From Ornithinibacillus californiensis (GTDB taxonomy: Bacteria > Bacillota > Bacilli > Bacillales > Amphibacillaceae), in assembly GCF_001038485.1 (NCBI RefSeq), contig NZ_LDUE01000008.1, positions 1-61,258 on the forward strand: DNA of 61,258 bases. Reading direction: 5' to 3'. The position numbers and the translations under genes are program-made. Below, in pieces: positions 7,308-16,274 of this stretch. Each line of letters begins with the position of its first letter. Position 1 is the stretch's first letter. Below the pieces are notes generated by a model. It was not told the DNA's origin. It saw only the letters and a list, made by a program, of their open reading frames with translations, and made no database searches.

Positions 7308-10300
7308 ATGCGGAATATCCCTATAGTGCATAGTCAATACGCCCCACCAGCGATACGAGACCGATTTATCCGAAGGGGAAAATTGAATCGTAAATTATCA
7401 GCTATTTCGAGTCACACATTAACACTTCTTTATGCTGGGGCGGGGTATGGCAAAAGTACTGCCTTAGCGCTATACCTTCACGATACGAATATGAAGGCAT
7501 GCTGGTATTCCATATCAGCAACTGATGATGATATCCTACCATTCTTTACAAAGCTAGTAGAATCGGTCAAAATACAGTATCCAACATTCGGGGAAGCGAT
7601 TTTGAAGAAGTATGATGAGGTAGGGTCATATGTCGATACGGAGCAAATCTATTCTCTTGCATCGACATTTATTAATGAATTAATGGAGTTAAAAGAGGAT
7701 ATAACCATCATTTTAGATGACTATCATCATGTCAATTCATCCTATGAGATTGAAAAATGGACATTATTTTTATTGGAGCATATCCCATCGAATGTGCATA
7801 TCGTTATTTCAAGCCGTAATAAACCAAAATGGTCGATTCTACCGAAGTTAAAGGTTAGAGGAGATTTGCTAGAGATTTCACAGGATGATTTAATCTTATC
7901 GGCTAATGAAATGTATTTTGTCCTAGAGGATGTTCTCAATATCGAGTTAAGTAATGACAAGGTCGATAAAATTTATGAGCTAACGGAAGGTTGGGCAATT
8001 GCTTTTAATATGTTAACCCAGCAGTTAGTCGATGAGTCATCAATTGAAACAATCTTTCTCAACCGTCAAACTTCCTTAGAGGATTTATTTGAATATCTAG
8101 CATCCGAAGTTCTTAGCAAACAATCTCTAATTATTCAGCAGTTCTTATTACAATCTAGTATTATGGATGTGTTAATTCCAAGAGCATGTGATCAAGTCTT
8201 GCAGATTAATGGATCAGAGGATATATTGCAAGGATTGCTGGAGCAGAATTTATTTATTGTAGAAGGGGAAGAAAATTATTACCGTTATCATGCTCTGTTT
8301 AAGGCATTTTTAGAGAATCGGTTACAGAAAACTTACCCGACTGAATATAGGAATCTACATATTAAGGCTGCACAGTACTTTGAAAGACAAGGTGATGTAG
8401 AAGGAGCACTTTATCATTACCGAAAAATCGAAAAGTATGCCCAAATGGCTGCATTAGTAAATGAATATGGATTAACAATGCTTCGCTCTGGAAGACTGCA
8501 GAGTCTATATGACTTATTAACTACCATTCCAGATGAATTTAAAGAAATATATCCTGTTTTATACTTTTATCAAGGGGAAATTGAGCGGTACCGTTCTCAA
8601 TATGATAAGGCAGAAAAGAACTTTGATCGGATTATTAGTATTATTCCGCGGTATGACCAAGAGCATTTCAATTTGATTGGATTAGCTTTTGAAGGAAAAG
8701 CACGGATATACTTGGATACCATTCAACCAGATCAAGCCGAACGTTTTGTAAAAGAAGCGATCAATATGCAAGAACAAGCAAATGCTTCTAAGGAAGAAAT
8801 GGCCCAACTCTATCAATTACTTGCTGAGAACCTATTAAACTTAGGACAAGCAAGTAAGGCAGAGGCGTGGTTTGATCGGGCAAAATCTCTCAATATCCCA
8901 ATTGAGGATGGGAACTTAGAAGGAAGAATTCTCCTACGGACAGGACGACTAGCACAAGCGAGAGAGGTATTATTAAAGCGTAAAGAGCAATCTAGCAGTG
9001 GGTCTACTAAACATTTGCCACAATCTCATCGTGAAACGGACTTACTTTTGTCTATTGTGGAAGCATTTATGGGTAATGCTGAGGATAGCAAAAAACTTGC
9101 TTCGGCGGCAATTCAACTCGGCCTATCCATTCAATCACCTTTTGTTGAAGCATGTGGATGGATGCGGATGGGGCATGCCGTTCAATTATCGGAAGCGTAT
9201 GACTCTAAGCTGGCTAAGCAATGTTACGAGACTGCTTTAGATATGATGGAAAAGATTAATATCTCCAGAGGGAAAGCCGAACCATACATGGGGATGTCCA
9301 TATTATTTGGGAAAAATCTGGAGTATGAACGTGCGGTAGAAGCGGCTAAAAAGGGACTTGCCGAAACGGAGAAGGTTAAAGATAAATGGTTAAGTGCGCT
9401 CATTAAGGTGGGCCTCTTACTTACAGAAATCTATAATCAACACGATGACAAAGCGATCCCCATACTAGAAGAAGTTCAGGAAGACTTTGTAAGCTGTGGA
9501 GATAGGTACGGAATTTTGGTAACCTCTTTCTGGAAAGCATTCATTGCGCACAAGAATGACGATGAGGAAGTATTCAAAGAAAATATAGAGAGGTTCTTAC
9601 AAGATTTGCATACGGAGGGCTATGAGTTTTTCTTGAAAAAACCAACTGTATTTGGGCCATCCGATTTACAAAATATAGCGCCATTACTGTTAAAGGCTAA
9701 AGAACTTGGAGTTGAGCCGCAACTTGTTTCTAAATATATGACAGAGCTTCAATTAAATGAGGATATTAGTAATCATCCAGGCTACACCTTATCAATCGAA
9801 ACTTTAGGATATTTAAAGGTTGCGATTGGTTCGAAGCAATTAGAGGACCGTGACTTTCAACGGGGCAAAGCAAAAGAACTCTTTGAGCTTTTTGTAACGC
9901 ACCGCAATAAAATGTTGTCAAAAGAAGAAATCTTTGCAAGTCTATGGCCTGAACAAGATCAAGATACAGCAAATAAGAATTTCAAAGTATCGTTTAATGC
10001 GTTGCTCAAGGCATTAGAGCCGAAACGTAAAGCGCGTGAAGAGTCCTATTTTATAATTCGTAAAGGAAGTAATTACGGCTTAAATCCTGATTCGGGATAC
10101 GAACTTGATATCCATAATTTTGAGAGATGGGTATTAAAAGGGATTGAAGAAAAAGAAGCTAAGCAAGCAAAAGAGTTACTAGAAAAGGGACTAAAACTAT
10201 ATCGCGGAAGTTACTTAGAAGATCTTCGCTTTGCGACTTGGTGCCAGACAGAAAGAGAAAGATTACAAACGCTCTACTTACGTGGTGCGGAAAAATTAGC

Positions 10301-10559
10301 TCAAGTGAATGTCCGCCTGCAAGATTATCATGCATGTATTGAGTTATGTGAAAGGATCATACGTATTGACCGTACATGGGAAGAAGCGTACCGATTATTA
10401 ATGTATAGTTATTATCAATTAAATAATCGTCCCCAGGCAATTAAATGGTATGAAAAGTGTTGTGACGTGCTGGAGGATGAATTAGGTGTCGAACCGATGG
10501 CTCCAACGGTGGAAATGTATCATTTAATTATTGAGTCGGAGAAATTGAATACGTATTAA
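7308..10559 (+). CDS. STAND-type transcriptional regulator with SARP-like winged helix and BTAD domain
   Basis: 1083-residue regulator. The N-terminal MalT-like NTPase module has a Walker A GAGYGKST at residues 44-51 and a Walker B ending IILDD near 134-138, followed by a winged-helix region. A long helical-repeat (TPR-like) sensor covers roughly residues 350-800. The C-terminus has no LuxR helix-turn-helix as in MalT. Instead it has an OmpR/SARP-type winged helix (starting near SIETLGYLKVAI, with KEEIFASLWPEQD) followed by a bacterial transcriptional activation domain (ending near ELGVEPMAPTVEMY). ATG 7308 is preferred over 7287 because AAAGGAG ends 8 nt before it. It is the first gene of the accessory region and may control the acyl-CoA island downstream; that link is inference. 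The inducing ligand is unknown. Confidence 0.85.
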   Translation: MRNIPIVHSQYAPPAIRDRFIRRGKLNRKLSAISSHTLTLLYAGAGYGKSTALALYLHDTNMKACWYSISATDDDILPFFTKLVESVKIQYPTFGEAILKKYDEVGSYVDTEQIYSLASTFINELMELKEDITIILDDYHHVNSSYEIEKWTLFLLEHIPSNVHIVISSRNKPKWSILPKLKVRGDLLEISQDDLILSANEMYFVLEDVLNIELSNDKVDKIYELTEGWAIAFNMLTQQLVDESSIETIFLNRQTSLEDLFEYLASEVLSKQSLIIQQFLLQSSIMDVLIPRACDQVLQINGSEDILQGLLEQNLFIVEGEENYYRYHALFKAFLENRLQKTYPTEYRNLHIKAAQYFERQGDVEGALYHYRKIEKYAQMAALVNEYGLTMLRSGRLQSLYDLLTTIPDEFKEIYPVLYFYQGEIERYRSQYDKAEKNFDRIISIIPRYDQEHFNLIGLAFEGKARIYLDTIQPDQAERFVKEAINMQEQANASKEEMAQLYQLLAENLLNLGQASKAEAWFDRAKSLNIPIEDGNLEGRILLRTGRLAQAREVLLKRKEQSSSGSTKHLPQSHRETDLLLSIVEAFMGNAEDSKKLASAAIQLGLSIQSPFVEACGWMRMGHAVQLSEAYDSKLAKQCYETALDMMEKINISRGKAEPYMGMSILFGKNLEYERAVEAAKKGLAETEKVKDKWLSALIKVGLLLTEIYNQHDDKAIPILEEVQEDFVSCGDRYGILVTSFWKAFIAHKNDDEEVFKENIERFLQDLHTEGYEFFLKKPTVFGPSDLQNIAPLLLKAKELGVEPQLVSKYMTELQLNEDISNHPGYTLSIETLGYLKVAIGSKQLEDRDFQRGKAKELFELFVTHRNKMLSKEEIFASLWPEQDQDTANKNFKVSFNALLKALEPKRKAREESYFIIRKGSNYGLNPDSGYELDIHNFERWVLKGIEEKEAKQAKELLEKGLKLYRGSYLEDLRFATWCQTERERLQTLYLRGAEKLAQVNVRLQDYHACIELCERIIRIDRTWEEAYRLLMYSYYQLNNRPQAIKWYEKCCDVLEDELGVEPMAPTVEMYHLIIESEKLNTY

Positions 10560-10583
10560 AAACCTTCTTTTTGAAGGTTTTTA
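10559..10583 (+). terminator. Terminator of the STAND regulator gene
   Basis: AAAACCTTC and GAAGGTTTT form a 9-bp stem with a 5-nt T loop and a T-rich tail, overlapping the stop codon. Confidence 0.85.
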
Positions 10584-10644
10584 TTTCAATATGACTTCAT
10601 AAATAGTGTCGAAATTAAAGCTAAAGAAATAATTGGAGGTTAAA

Positions 10645-11163
10645 ATGGCTAATAAAGTTGATTTGTTGATGGATGAGCGTGAGGTATCCATTGCAACAAG
10701 TAAAGATGAGAAAGAAATCATTACCCTTCTAAAAGATGTTGCCAATTGGTTAAAGGAGAAAGGAATTGACCAATGGGGCTTCCTTGCAGAAGGAGGTGAA
10801 GATGAGGAAATAAGACAGGCAATCCACAATAAAGAGACGTTTGTAGTGAAGAGGAATGAGCATATTGTAGCAACTTTAACACTCTACAAAAAACAGAGTT
10901 TGTGGGACCAACATGTTTGGGGTATACGGAATGATAGAGCGATATATCTCCACCGACTAGCGGTAGATAGTTCTTTAATTGGCTCGGGATTAGGAATAGA
11001 AGTACTAAAGTGGGCAGAAAATAAACTGAAGAACGACGGAATTGATATGTTACGATTAGATTGTGTTGAAAATAACCTTAAACTGAATAACTTTTATAGT
11101 GAGAATGGTTTTGTAAAAATAAGTACTAATGACAACCATTCTTTATATCAAAAGATTCTATAG
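10645..11163 (+). CDS. GNAT-family N-acetyltransferase
   Basis: 172-residue protein of the GNAT fold, which transfers an acetyl group from acetyl-CoA to an amine. The substrate is not deducible. The acetyl-CoA-binding motif region is visible as LHRLAVDSSLIGSGLGIEVLKWAE (near residues 108-131), followed by RLDCVENNLKLNNFYSENGF, the usual motif B end. The start is ATG 10645: TGGAGG precedes it by 5-6 nt, while an upstream in-frame TTG at 10633 overlaps that site. Flanked by a terminator on the left and a stem-loop on the right, so it is probably a single-gene unit. Confidence 0.85.
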   Translation: MANKVDLLMDEREVSIATSKDEKEIITLLKDVANWLKEKGIDQWGFLAEGGEDEEIRQAIHNKETFVVKRNEHIVATLTLYKKQSLWDQHVWGIRNDRAIYLHRLAVDSSLIGSGLGIEVLKWAENKLKNDGIDMLRLDCVENNLKLNNFYSENGFVKISTNDNHSLYQKIL

Positions 11164-11166
11164 TTA

Positions 11167-11210
11167 ATACCCCCAAATCCAGCAAGGTTATTTGATGGAT
11201 TTGGGGGTAT
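11167..11210. terminator. Stem-loop after the GNAT gene
   Basis: ATACCCCCAAATCC pairs fully with GGATTTGGGGGTAT across a 16-nt loop. There is no T-run directly after it, so it is either a weak terminator or an RNA 3'-end stabiliser. Confidence 0.6.
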
Positions 11211-11311
11211 AAATGTATATAAAAAAATTAGGTATTCGTTAAATGACGAGGGAATGTATAAGCTTAAAATTTACGGAAAAGAGCTTGTAGAAAAACTTCT
11301 AAATAAAACCC

Positions 11312-11349
11312 TTGCTATTTTTCTGAATACTTTTTATAATATAAAAAGT
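11312..11349 (+). promoter_or_regulatory. TetR-gene promoter with overlapping palindromic operator
   Basis: TTGCTA (11312-11317), a 17-nt spacer and TATAAT (11335-11340) form a good sigma-A promoter. A perfect inverted repeat, ACTTTTTAT-AAT-ATAAAAAGT (11329-11349), covers the -10 element. This geometry suits autorepression by the TetR protein encoded 15 nt further on. Promoter confidence is high; the operator role is inference. Confidence 0.75.
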
Positions 11350-11363
11350 GAGAGGTGATTCAT

Positions 11364-11945
11364 ATGTCAGAATTAAAACTAACAACCAAAGGAAAAATGA
11401 CAAGACAAAAGATTCTCAGTACTGCAGAAGAGATATTTGGAGAAAAGGGATACTTTGAAACATCCATTGCTGAAATTACGTTAAGGGCAGGAGTGGCTCA
11501 GGGGACTTACTATAATTACTTTTCTACAAAAAAGGAAGTCTTTGATGAGTTAATCCGTCAACTGAGCTCAAGTTTTCGTCATCAAATTAAAGTTGCGATG
11601 GAGAAAGAAACTACATTTGAAGCCAAGCAACGAGCAGGTTACCTTGCCTTTTTTGAATGGCTAACGAATCATCGTAACCTGTATAGTATCGTCCAGCAAT
11701 CGGTACTAGTCGATATGAAATTGTATCGCTGGTATTATGAGAAAATTGCTGATGGATTTGTAAGAGCAATCCAGGAAGCTATTGATAAAAAAGAATGTAA
11801 ACCGCTAAATCCTGAAACCGTTGCATACTGCTTAATGGGGATTGGTCAATTTATTGGAATGCGCTGGGTTTTCTGGGAGGAAGAAAAGGTTCCTGATGAA
11901 GTAATCAATGAGGCAATGGACCTTATCTTTAAAGGAATAAACTAG
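11364..11945 (+). CDS. TetR/AcrR-family transcriptional repressor
   Basis: 193-residue regulator. The N-terminal TetR DNA-binding domain spans about residues 10-60 with the recognisable run EEIFGEKGYFETSIAEI, then AGVAQGTYYNYFSTKKEVF. The C-terminal part is a helical ligand-binding domain. It is the first gene of the acyl-CoA island, 18 nt before an acyl-CoA synthetase, so a CoA-thioester or fatty-acid-like inducer is plausible, as in FadR-type TetR repressors. ATG 11364 is chosen because AGAGGTG lies 6 nt upstream. GTG 11355 overlaps that site. Confidence 0.88.
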   Translation: MSELKLTTKGKMTRQKILSTAEEIFGEKGYFETSIAEITLRAGVAQGTYYNYFSTKKEVFDELIRQLSSSFRHQIKVAMEKETTFEAKQRAGYLAFFEWLTNHRNLYSIVQQSVLVDMKLYRWYYEKIADGFVRAIQEAIDKKECKPLNPETVAYCLMGIGQFIGMRWVFWEEEKVPDEVINEAMDLIFKGIN

Positions 11946-11963
11946 AGAGAGGAGTTCGAATAG

Positions 11964-13472
11964 ATGAAGCCGATATCCTATTGGATTCACAAACGGGCTT
12001 TTTTGACACCAAAAAGAGTAGCGCTTATTGGAGAAGAAAGCACCTATACTTATGAAGCATTATCGGAAGAAGTTCATCGAGCAGCATCTTTGTTGCAGCA
12101 TCGATTCCAATTGCAAAAAGGAGACAGGGTCGCAATCCTCTCCCAAAATCGAGTGGAATATATGATTTTCTATTTTGCGATTGCTCAATTAGGACTCGTT
12201 GCCGTACCTTTAAACGTCAGATTAACAGCATCGGAATTGCAGTTCCAGATCAATGATAGTGGTGCAAAAATGATTCTGTATGAAAGTAGAACAGCAGCAT
12301 TGTATGAGGAAATAAAAAATAAGGTCATTTTTGAAAACGCTTACTGTTTTGGTGAGAAAATTGACGATTATGATTTGCCTTGTAAAGAGGTGAATGTGAA
12401 TACAGCGGATGATCCATTTATTATTTGCTACACGTCTGGTACAACGGGTAGACCTAAAGGGGCCGTGTTGACTCAGGATAATATGTTTTGGAATGCATTA
12501 AACAATCAATACGCGATTGATATTACCACAAATGATAAAGTGATTGTTCTTTTACCGCTATTTCATATTGGTGGGATAGGATTGTTTGCTTTTCCAACCT
12601 TACTTGCTGGTGGAACAGTAGTCGTTCCTTCTAAATTTGAACCTGGCTATGCTATTCAAGTAATCGAAGAATACGAGATTACAATAGTCATGGGGGTTCC
12701 TACCATTCATGATGCGATACGAAAACACCCTCGTTTTGAAACAGCAGATTTTAGTAGTGTACGCTGGTTCTATAGTGGAGGAGCACCTTGTCCTAGAGAA
12801 TTAATCGAGGCATATTTAGATCGAGGACTACCATTTGGTCAAGGAATGGGAATGACCGAAACTTCCCCTACTATCTTCATGTTAGTGAAAGAAGATTATC
12901 AGAGGAAGGTAGGATCGATAGGGAAGCCTGTCATGTTTTGTGATATTGCTATTGTTGATGAAGAGGGGATTCCCGTACCTAATGGTGAGGTAGGAGAGTT
13001 ACTCATCAAAGGACCACATGTCATGAAGGAATATTGGGGATTGCCTGATAAGACAAACGAAGCAATACGCGATGGTTGGTTTTATTCCGGGGATTTAATG
13101 AGGCAGGATGAAGAAGGTTTTATTTATGTTGCTGGAAGAAAAAAGGACATGATTATATCTGGTGGGGAAAATATTTATCCACTCGAAATAGAACAAGTAT
13201 TAAAAGAACTTTCAGCTATAAATGAAGCCGCAGTGATAGGGTTACCACACGAAAAGTGGGGAGAGGTGCCAATTGCTTTTATCTCATTCAATTCAAATTG
13301 TGATTTGTCTAAAGAAGAGATCCGAGATTATTGCGCTTCTAAACTAGCAAAATATAAAGTTCCGAAAGAGTTTACCATTTTAGAGGATTTACCGAAGAAT
13401 GCTACTGGGAAAATAGATAAAAAAGCTTTGTACATGTTACTGAATGCAGAGGTGGGAAAAAATGAAATTTAA
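11964..13472 (+). CDS. Acyl-CoA synthetase (AMP-forming), copy 1
   Basis: 502-residue ANL-superfamily ligase that activates a carboxylic acid with ATP and CoA. The AMP-binding P-loop YTSGTTGRPKG is near residue 155, followed by GQGMGMTETSP, YSGDLMRQDE and the hinge-to-C-domain GRKKDMIISGGENIYPLEIE. The catalytic lysine motif PKNATGKIDKKAL is near the end. GGAG lies 9 nt before ATG 11964. It resembles medium/long-chain or aromatic acyl-CoA ligases, but the exact acid is unknown. The next gene starts 11 nt before its stop, so the two are co-transcribed and perhaps translationally coupled. A second synthetase closes the island at 25720. Confidence 0.9.
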   Translation: MKPISYWIHKRAFLTPKRVALIGEESTYTYEALSEEVHRAASLLQHRFQLQKGDRVAILSQNRVEYMIFYFAIAQLGLVAVPLNVRLTASELQFQINDSGAKMILYESRTAALYEEIKNKVIFENAYCFGEKIDDYDLPCKEVNVNTADDPFIICYTSGTTGRPKGAVLTQDNMFWNALNNQYAIDITTNDKVIVLLPLFHIGGIGLFAFPTLLAGGTVVVPSKFEPGYAIQVIEEYEITIVMGVPTIHDAIRKHPRFETADFSSVRWFYSGGAPCPRELIEAYLDRGLPFGQGMGMTETSPTIFMLVKEDYQRKVGSIGKPVMFCDIAIVDEEGIPVPNGEVGELLIKGPHVMKEYWGLPDKTNEAIRDGWFYSGDLMRQDEEGFIYVAGRKKDMIISGGENIYPLEIEQVLKELSAINEAAVIGLPHEKWGEVPIAFISFNSNCDLSKEEIRDYCASKLAKYKVPKEFTILEDLPKNATGKIDKKALYMLLNAEVGKNEI

Positions 13473-13875
13473 CATTGGACAAACAGCGGAGTTTTCGAGA
13501 ACTGTTACCGAAACCGACATTGTCCTATTTGCTGGATTAACTGGTGACTATAATCCGATTCATGTTGACCGGGAATATGCGAAGCAGACGTTTTTTAAAG
13601 AACGAATTAGTCATGGTATTTTAACTGCAAGTTATCTATCGAGATTGCTAGGTATGCATTTACCTGGGCCAGGCTCGGTGTATGTATCACAAACACTACA
13701 CTTTACCAAACCGGTTTATATTGGGGATACCATTACTACTCATGGAGAGGTTATTGAGTTGGATGAATCAAAGCGTTTAATCACTGTCAAAACAACTTGT
13801 ATCAACCAACATGGAGAAGTCGTTCTGGATGGGGAAGGTGTCATGAAGCTATCGAAGGAGATGATCAAACAATGA
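13462..13875 (+). CDS. MaoC-like (R)-specific enoyl-CoA hydratase
   Basis: 137-residue hot-dog-fold protein of the PhaJ/MaoC group, which hydrates trans-2-enoyl-CoA to (R)-3-hydroxyacyl-CoA. The hydratase-2 motif is clear: FAGLTGDYNPIHVD, with the Asp and His at the catalytic positions, followed by HGILTASYLSRLLG. ATG 13462 is chosen because GAGGTGGG precedes it by 5 nt. An in-frame ATG at 13444 is inside the previous gene and has no site. It overlaps the synthetase gene by 11 nt and the next gene by 4 nt (ATGA). The (R) product suits the FabG-like reductase later in the island. Confidence 0.88.
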   Translation: MKFNIGQTAEFSRTVTETDIVLFAGLTGDYNPIHVDREYAKQTFFKERISHGILTASYLSRLLGMHLPGPGSVYVSQTLHFTKPVYIGDTITTHGEVIELDESKRLITVKTTCINQHGEVVLDGEGVMKLSKEMIKQ

Positions 13876-14879
13876 TTGGTATTGAGAGAGTTAGTATATA
13901 TGAGCCTGAACATCGAGAAACTGCAGCGGTTCTAGCAGAAAAAACTACTATTCCAGAACATGTCATTAAAGAGAAGTTTGGGTTATTTGAAAAAAGAATT
14001 GCTCCAAAAGAAATGCATGCCTCTGATTTAGCGGTCGCTGCTGGTAAAAATATTTTGCAAGATATTGACCCGAAGTCGATTGATGTTGTGATTTACTTTG
14101 GTAGTCCATATAAGGATTATCAAGTCTGGACGGCCTCTTCTAAGATTCAACATGAACTTGGTACAACAAATGCCTATTCATTTGAAATGATGAATGTTAG
14201 CTCTTGTTTTCCAATAGCAGTAAAGGTTGCGAAAGATATGCTTGTATCTGATCAGTCCATTCGTAATATTTTGCTTGTCGGTGGGTCAAAGGAGTCACAA
14301 ATTGTGAATTACCAAAATCCCAGGTCTCGTTTTATGTTTAACTTTGCAGATGGAGGTGCAGCAGCCCTTATTACGAGAGAAGCAACAAGGAGCGAAATTC
14401 TTGCATCTTCCATCCTAACAGATGGTTCATTTAGCAAGGATGTATTAATTCCAGGAGGAGGGTCCGTACATCCCGTTAGTTCCGAGGTTGTAGAAAAGGA
14501 CATGCATTATATCGATGTTCCAGATCCACTCAGTATGAAAGAACGTCTCGACCCAGTTTCTATCCCCAACTTTGTCAAAGTCATCAAAAACGCCTTAGAA
14601 AAAAGTGGAGCAACTCTACACGATTTAAAACTACTTCTACCACTACATACAAAAAAATCCATGTTCACAGAGATTCTGACACAAGTTGGTTTATCAGAAA
14701 ATCAAGCAGTTTATTTAACACATCATGGCCATATGTCTGCACTTGATCCTTGTTATGGTTTATATTTTGCTGAAATAGATGGGCTATTGAAGGAGGGGGA
14801 TATTGCTGTTGCTGTATCTGCGGGTACTGGTTACACGTGGGCTGCAACGGCCATTAAATGGCATGGTAAGCGTTTGTAA
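13872..14879 (+). CDS. KAS III-like condensing-enzyme paralogue A (catalytic Cys replaced)
   Basis: 335-residue thiolase-superfamily protein of the FabH type. It aligns without gaps over the active-site region with paralogue B at 19617; shared runs include VKVAKDM/IKVAKDM, NPR(S/T)RFMFN and DGSFS(K/E)DV. Where B has Cys114, this protein has Ser110, and a cysteine appears two residues later (VSSCFP). The His of the triad is kept (His259 in PLHTKKS). The usual Asn position is His287 (HHGHMSAL). It may be a non-catalytic partner or have shifted chemistry. The start overlaps the MaoC stop as ATGA. It is annotated elsewhere in such clusters as a 3-oxoacyl-ACP synthase; the actual reaction is unknown. 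Confidence 0.82.
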   Translation: MIGIERVSIYEPEHRETAAVLAEKTTIPEHVIKEKFGLFEKRIAPKEMHASDLAVAAGKNILQDIDPKSIDVVIYFGSPYKDYQVWTASSKIQHELGTTNAYSFEMMNVSSCFPIAVKVAKDMLVSDQSIRNILLVGGSKESQIVNYQNPRSRFMFNFADGGAAALITREATRSEILASSILTDGSFSKDVLIPGGGSVHPVSSEVVEKDMHYIDVPDPLSMKERLDPVSIPNFVKVIKNALEKSGATLHDLKLLLPLHTKKSMFTEILTQVGLSENQAVYLTHHGHMSALDPCYGLYFAEIDGLLKEGDIAVAVSAGTGYTWAATAIKWHGKRL

Positions 14880-14949
14880 CTGTCTTGTAACTACATGAAG
14901 TTATGATTTGCCTAAGTAAGATTTTTAAAAAACAAGGGGGAACTATTTA

Positions 14950-16149
14950 ATGTTAAAACGTACAGTTGGCATTATATTTGCATTGTTACTAGTCGGATTT
15001 TTAGCAGCTTGTGGCGATGATGCATCTGGAGATTCAGATGATGTGATTAAAATTGGTGTACTTGCATCTGAAACGGGTGTACTTGAAGCTTATGGGAAAC
15101 AAACACTTCGAGGCTTTGAATTAGGAATTGACTATGCAACGGATGGAACGAATGAAGTTGCTGGTAAAAAGATTGAGGTAATTATTGAAGATACTGAAAC
15201 CAATCCGGAAGTTGCTCGTCAAAAGGCTCTTAAACTATTAGAGGATGATGAAGTTGATTTTCTAGTAGGATCTTCAAGTTCAGGTGATACGTTAGCGGTA
15301 ACGCCACTAGCGGAAGAGTATGAAACAATTATGATTGTTGAACCTGCAGCAGCAGATAGTATTACAGGTTCTGAGTATAATGATTACATTTTCCGTACAG
15401 CACGTAACTCATCACAAGATGCTGTTGCAGCAGCTGCTGCAATCGCAGGTGATGGAGTAAAAATCGCAACACTTGCGCCCGATTACTCATTTGGTCATGA
15501 CGGTGTAGCAGCCTTCGTTGCAGCTGCGGAAGAACTTGGTGCCGATATCGTACATCAAGAATTTGCAGACCAAGCAGCCACTGACTTTACGGCAAATATT
15601 CAGAAAATCATTGAAGCAGATCCAGATTACCTATTTGTAGTATGGGCGGGAGCAAACTCGCCATGGAATCAAATTGCAGATATGAAATTACAAGACCAAG
15701 GCATTAAAATTTCAACAGGTGCTCCTGATATTGCTGCATTATCAACGATGAATGCACTAGTTGGAATGGAAGGATTTACAGTCTATTATCATACACTACC
15801 AGACAATGAAATTAATGACTGGTTAGTAAAAGAACATAAAGAACGTTTTGATGGGGAAGTGCCTGACCTATTTACACCAGGTGGAATGAGTGCAGCACTT
15901 GCAATTGTAGAAGCCCTTAAGAAGACTGATGGAGATGCAGATGCTGCTAAGTTAATTGAAACAATGGAAGGAATGAGCTTTGATACTCCAAAAGGTAAGA
16001 TGACATTCCGTCCAGAAGACCACCAAGCACTACAAGAATTGTATGCGATTACACTAGAACAACAAGATGGGGTTGAGTACCCAGTACCTGTTCTAAACCG
16101 TGTGCTTTCACCAGAAGAAACTGCACCACCAATTATGAACAAAGAATAA
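14950..16149 (+). CDS. LIV-type ABC transporter substrate-binding lipoprotein
   Basis: 399-residue lipoprotein of the Peripla_BP_6 family. A signal peptide with lipobox LAAC puts the lipidated Cys at residue 24. The mature domain starts IKIGVLASETGVLEAYGKQTLRGFELGIDYA and has the family's two-lobe pattern, for example ATLAPDYSFGHDG. It is rich in Asp and Glu. The family binds branched-chain amino acids, amides or, in many clusters, carboxylic and aromatic acids. Sitting between a KAS III-like gene and its importer genes, a carboxylate ligand is more likely than an amino acid, by inference. A stem-loop separates it from the ATPase genes. Confidence 0.9.
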   Translation: MLKRTVGIIFALLLVGFLAACGDDASGDSDDVIKIGVLASETGVLEAYGKQTLRGFELGIDYATDGTNEVAGKKIEVIIEDTETNPEVARQKALKLLEDDEVDFLVGSSSSGDTLAVTPLAEEYETIMIVEPAAADSITGSEYNDYIFRTARNSSQDAVAAAAAIAGDGVKIATLAPDYSFGHDGVAAFVAAAEELGADIVHQEFADQAATDFTANIQKIIEADPDYLFVVWAGANSPWNQIADMKLQDQGIKISTGAPDIAALSTMNALVGMEGFTVYYHTLPDNEINDWLVKEHKERFDGEVPDLFTPGGMSAALAIVEALKKTDGDADAAKLIETMEGMSFDTPKGKMTFRPEDHQALQELYAITLEQQDGVEYPVPVLNRVLSPEETAPPIMNKE

Positions 16150-16199
16150 TAGTTTTATAGGCAGAAGTTCTGTCAATGTAATTAAGAATAACATGGGCT

Positions 16200-16221
16200 A
16201 CCCTTGCCACTAGGCGAGGGT
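16200..16221 (+). promoter_or_regulatory. Stem-loop between binding-protein and ATPase genes
   Basis: ACCCTTGCC and GGCGAGGGT pair (one T-G) around a 4-nt loop, in the 125-nt gap after the binding-protein gene. There is only a mixed T/C tail, so it is not a strong terminator. It may be a partial terminator or an RNA-stability element giving more binding protein than transporter, as in many ABC operons. Confidence 0.55.
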
Positions 16222-16274
16222 TGTTCCCTTCTTAAATGGTTTGAACAATTTATTTCAGTTAAAGGAGGCGCATC

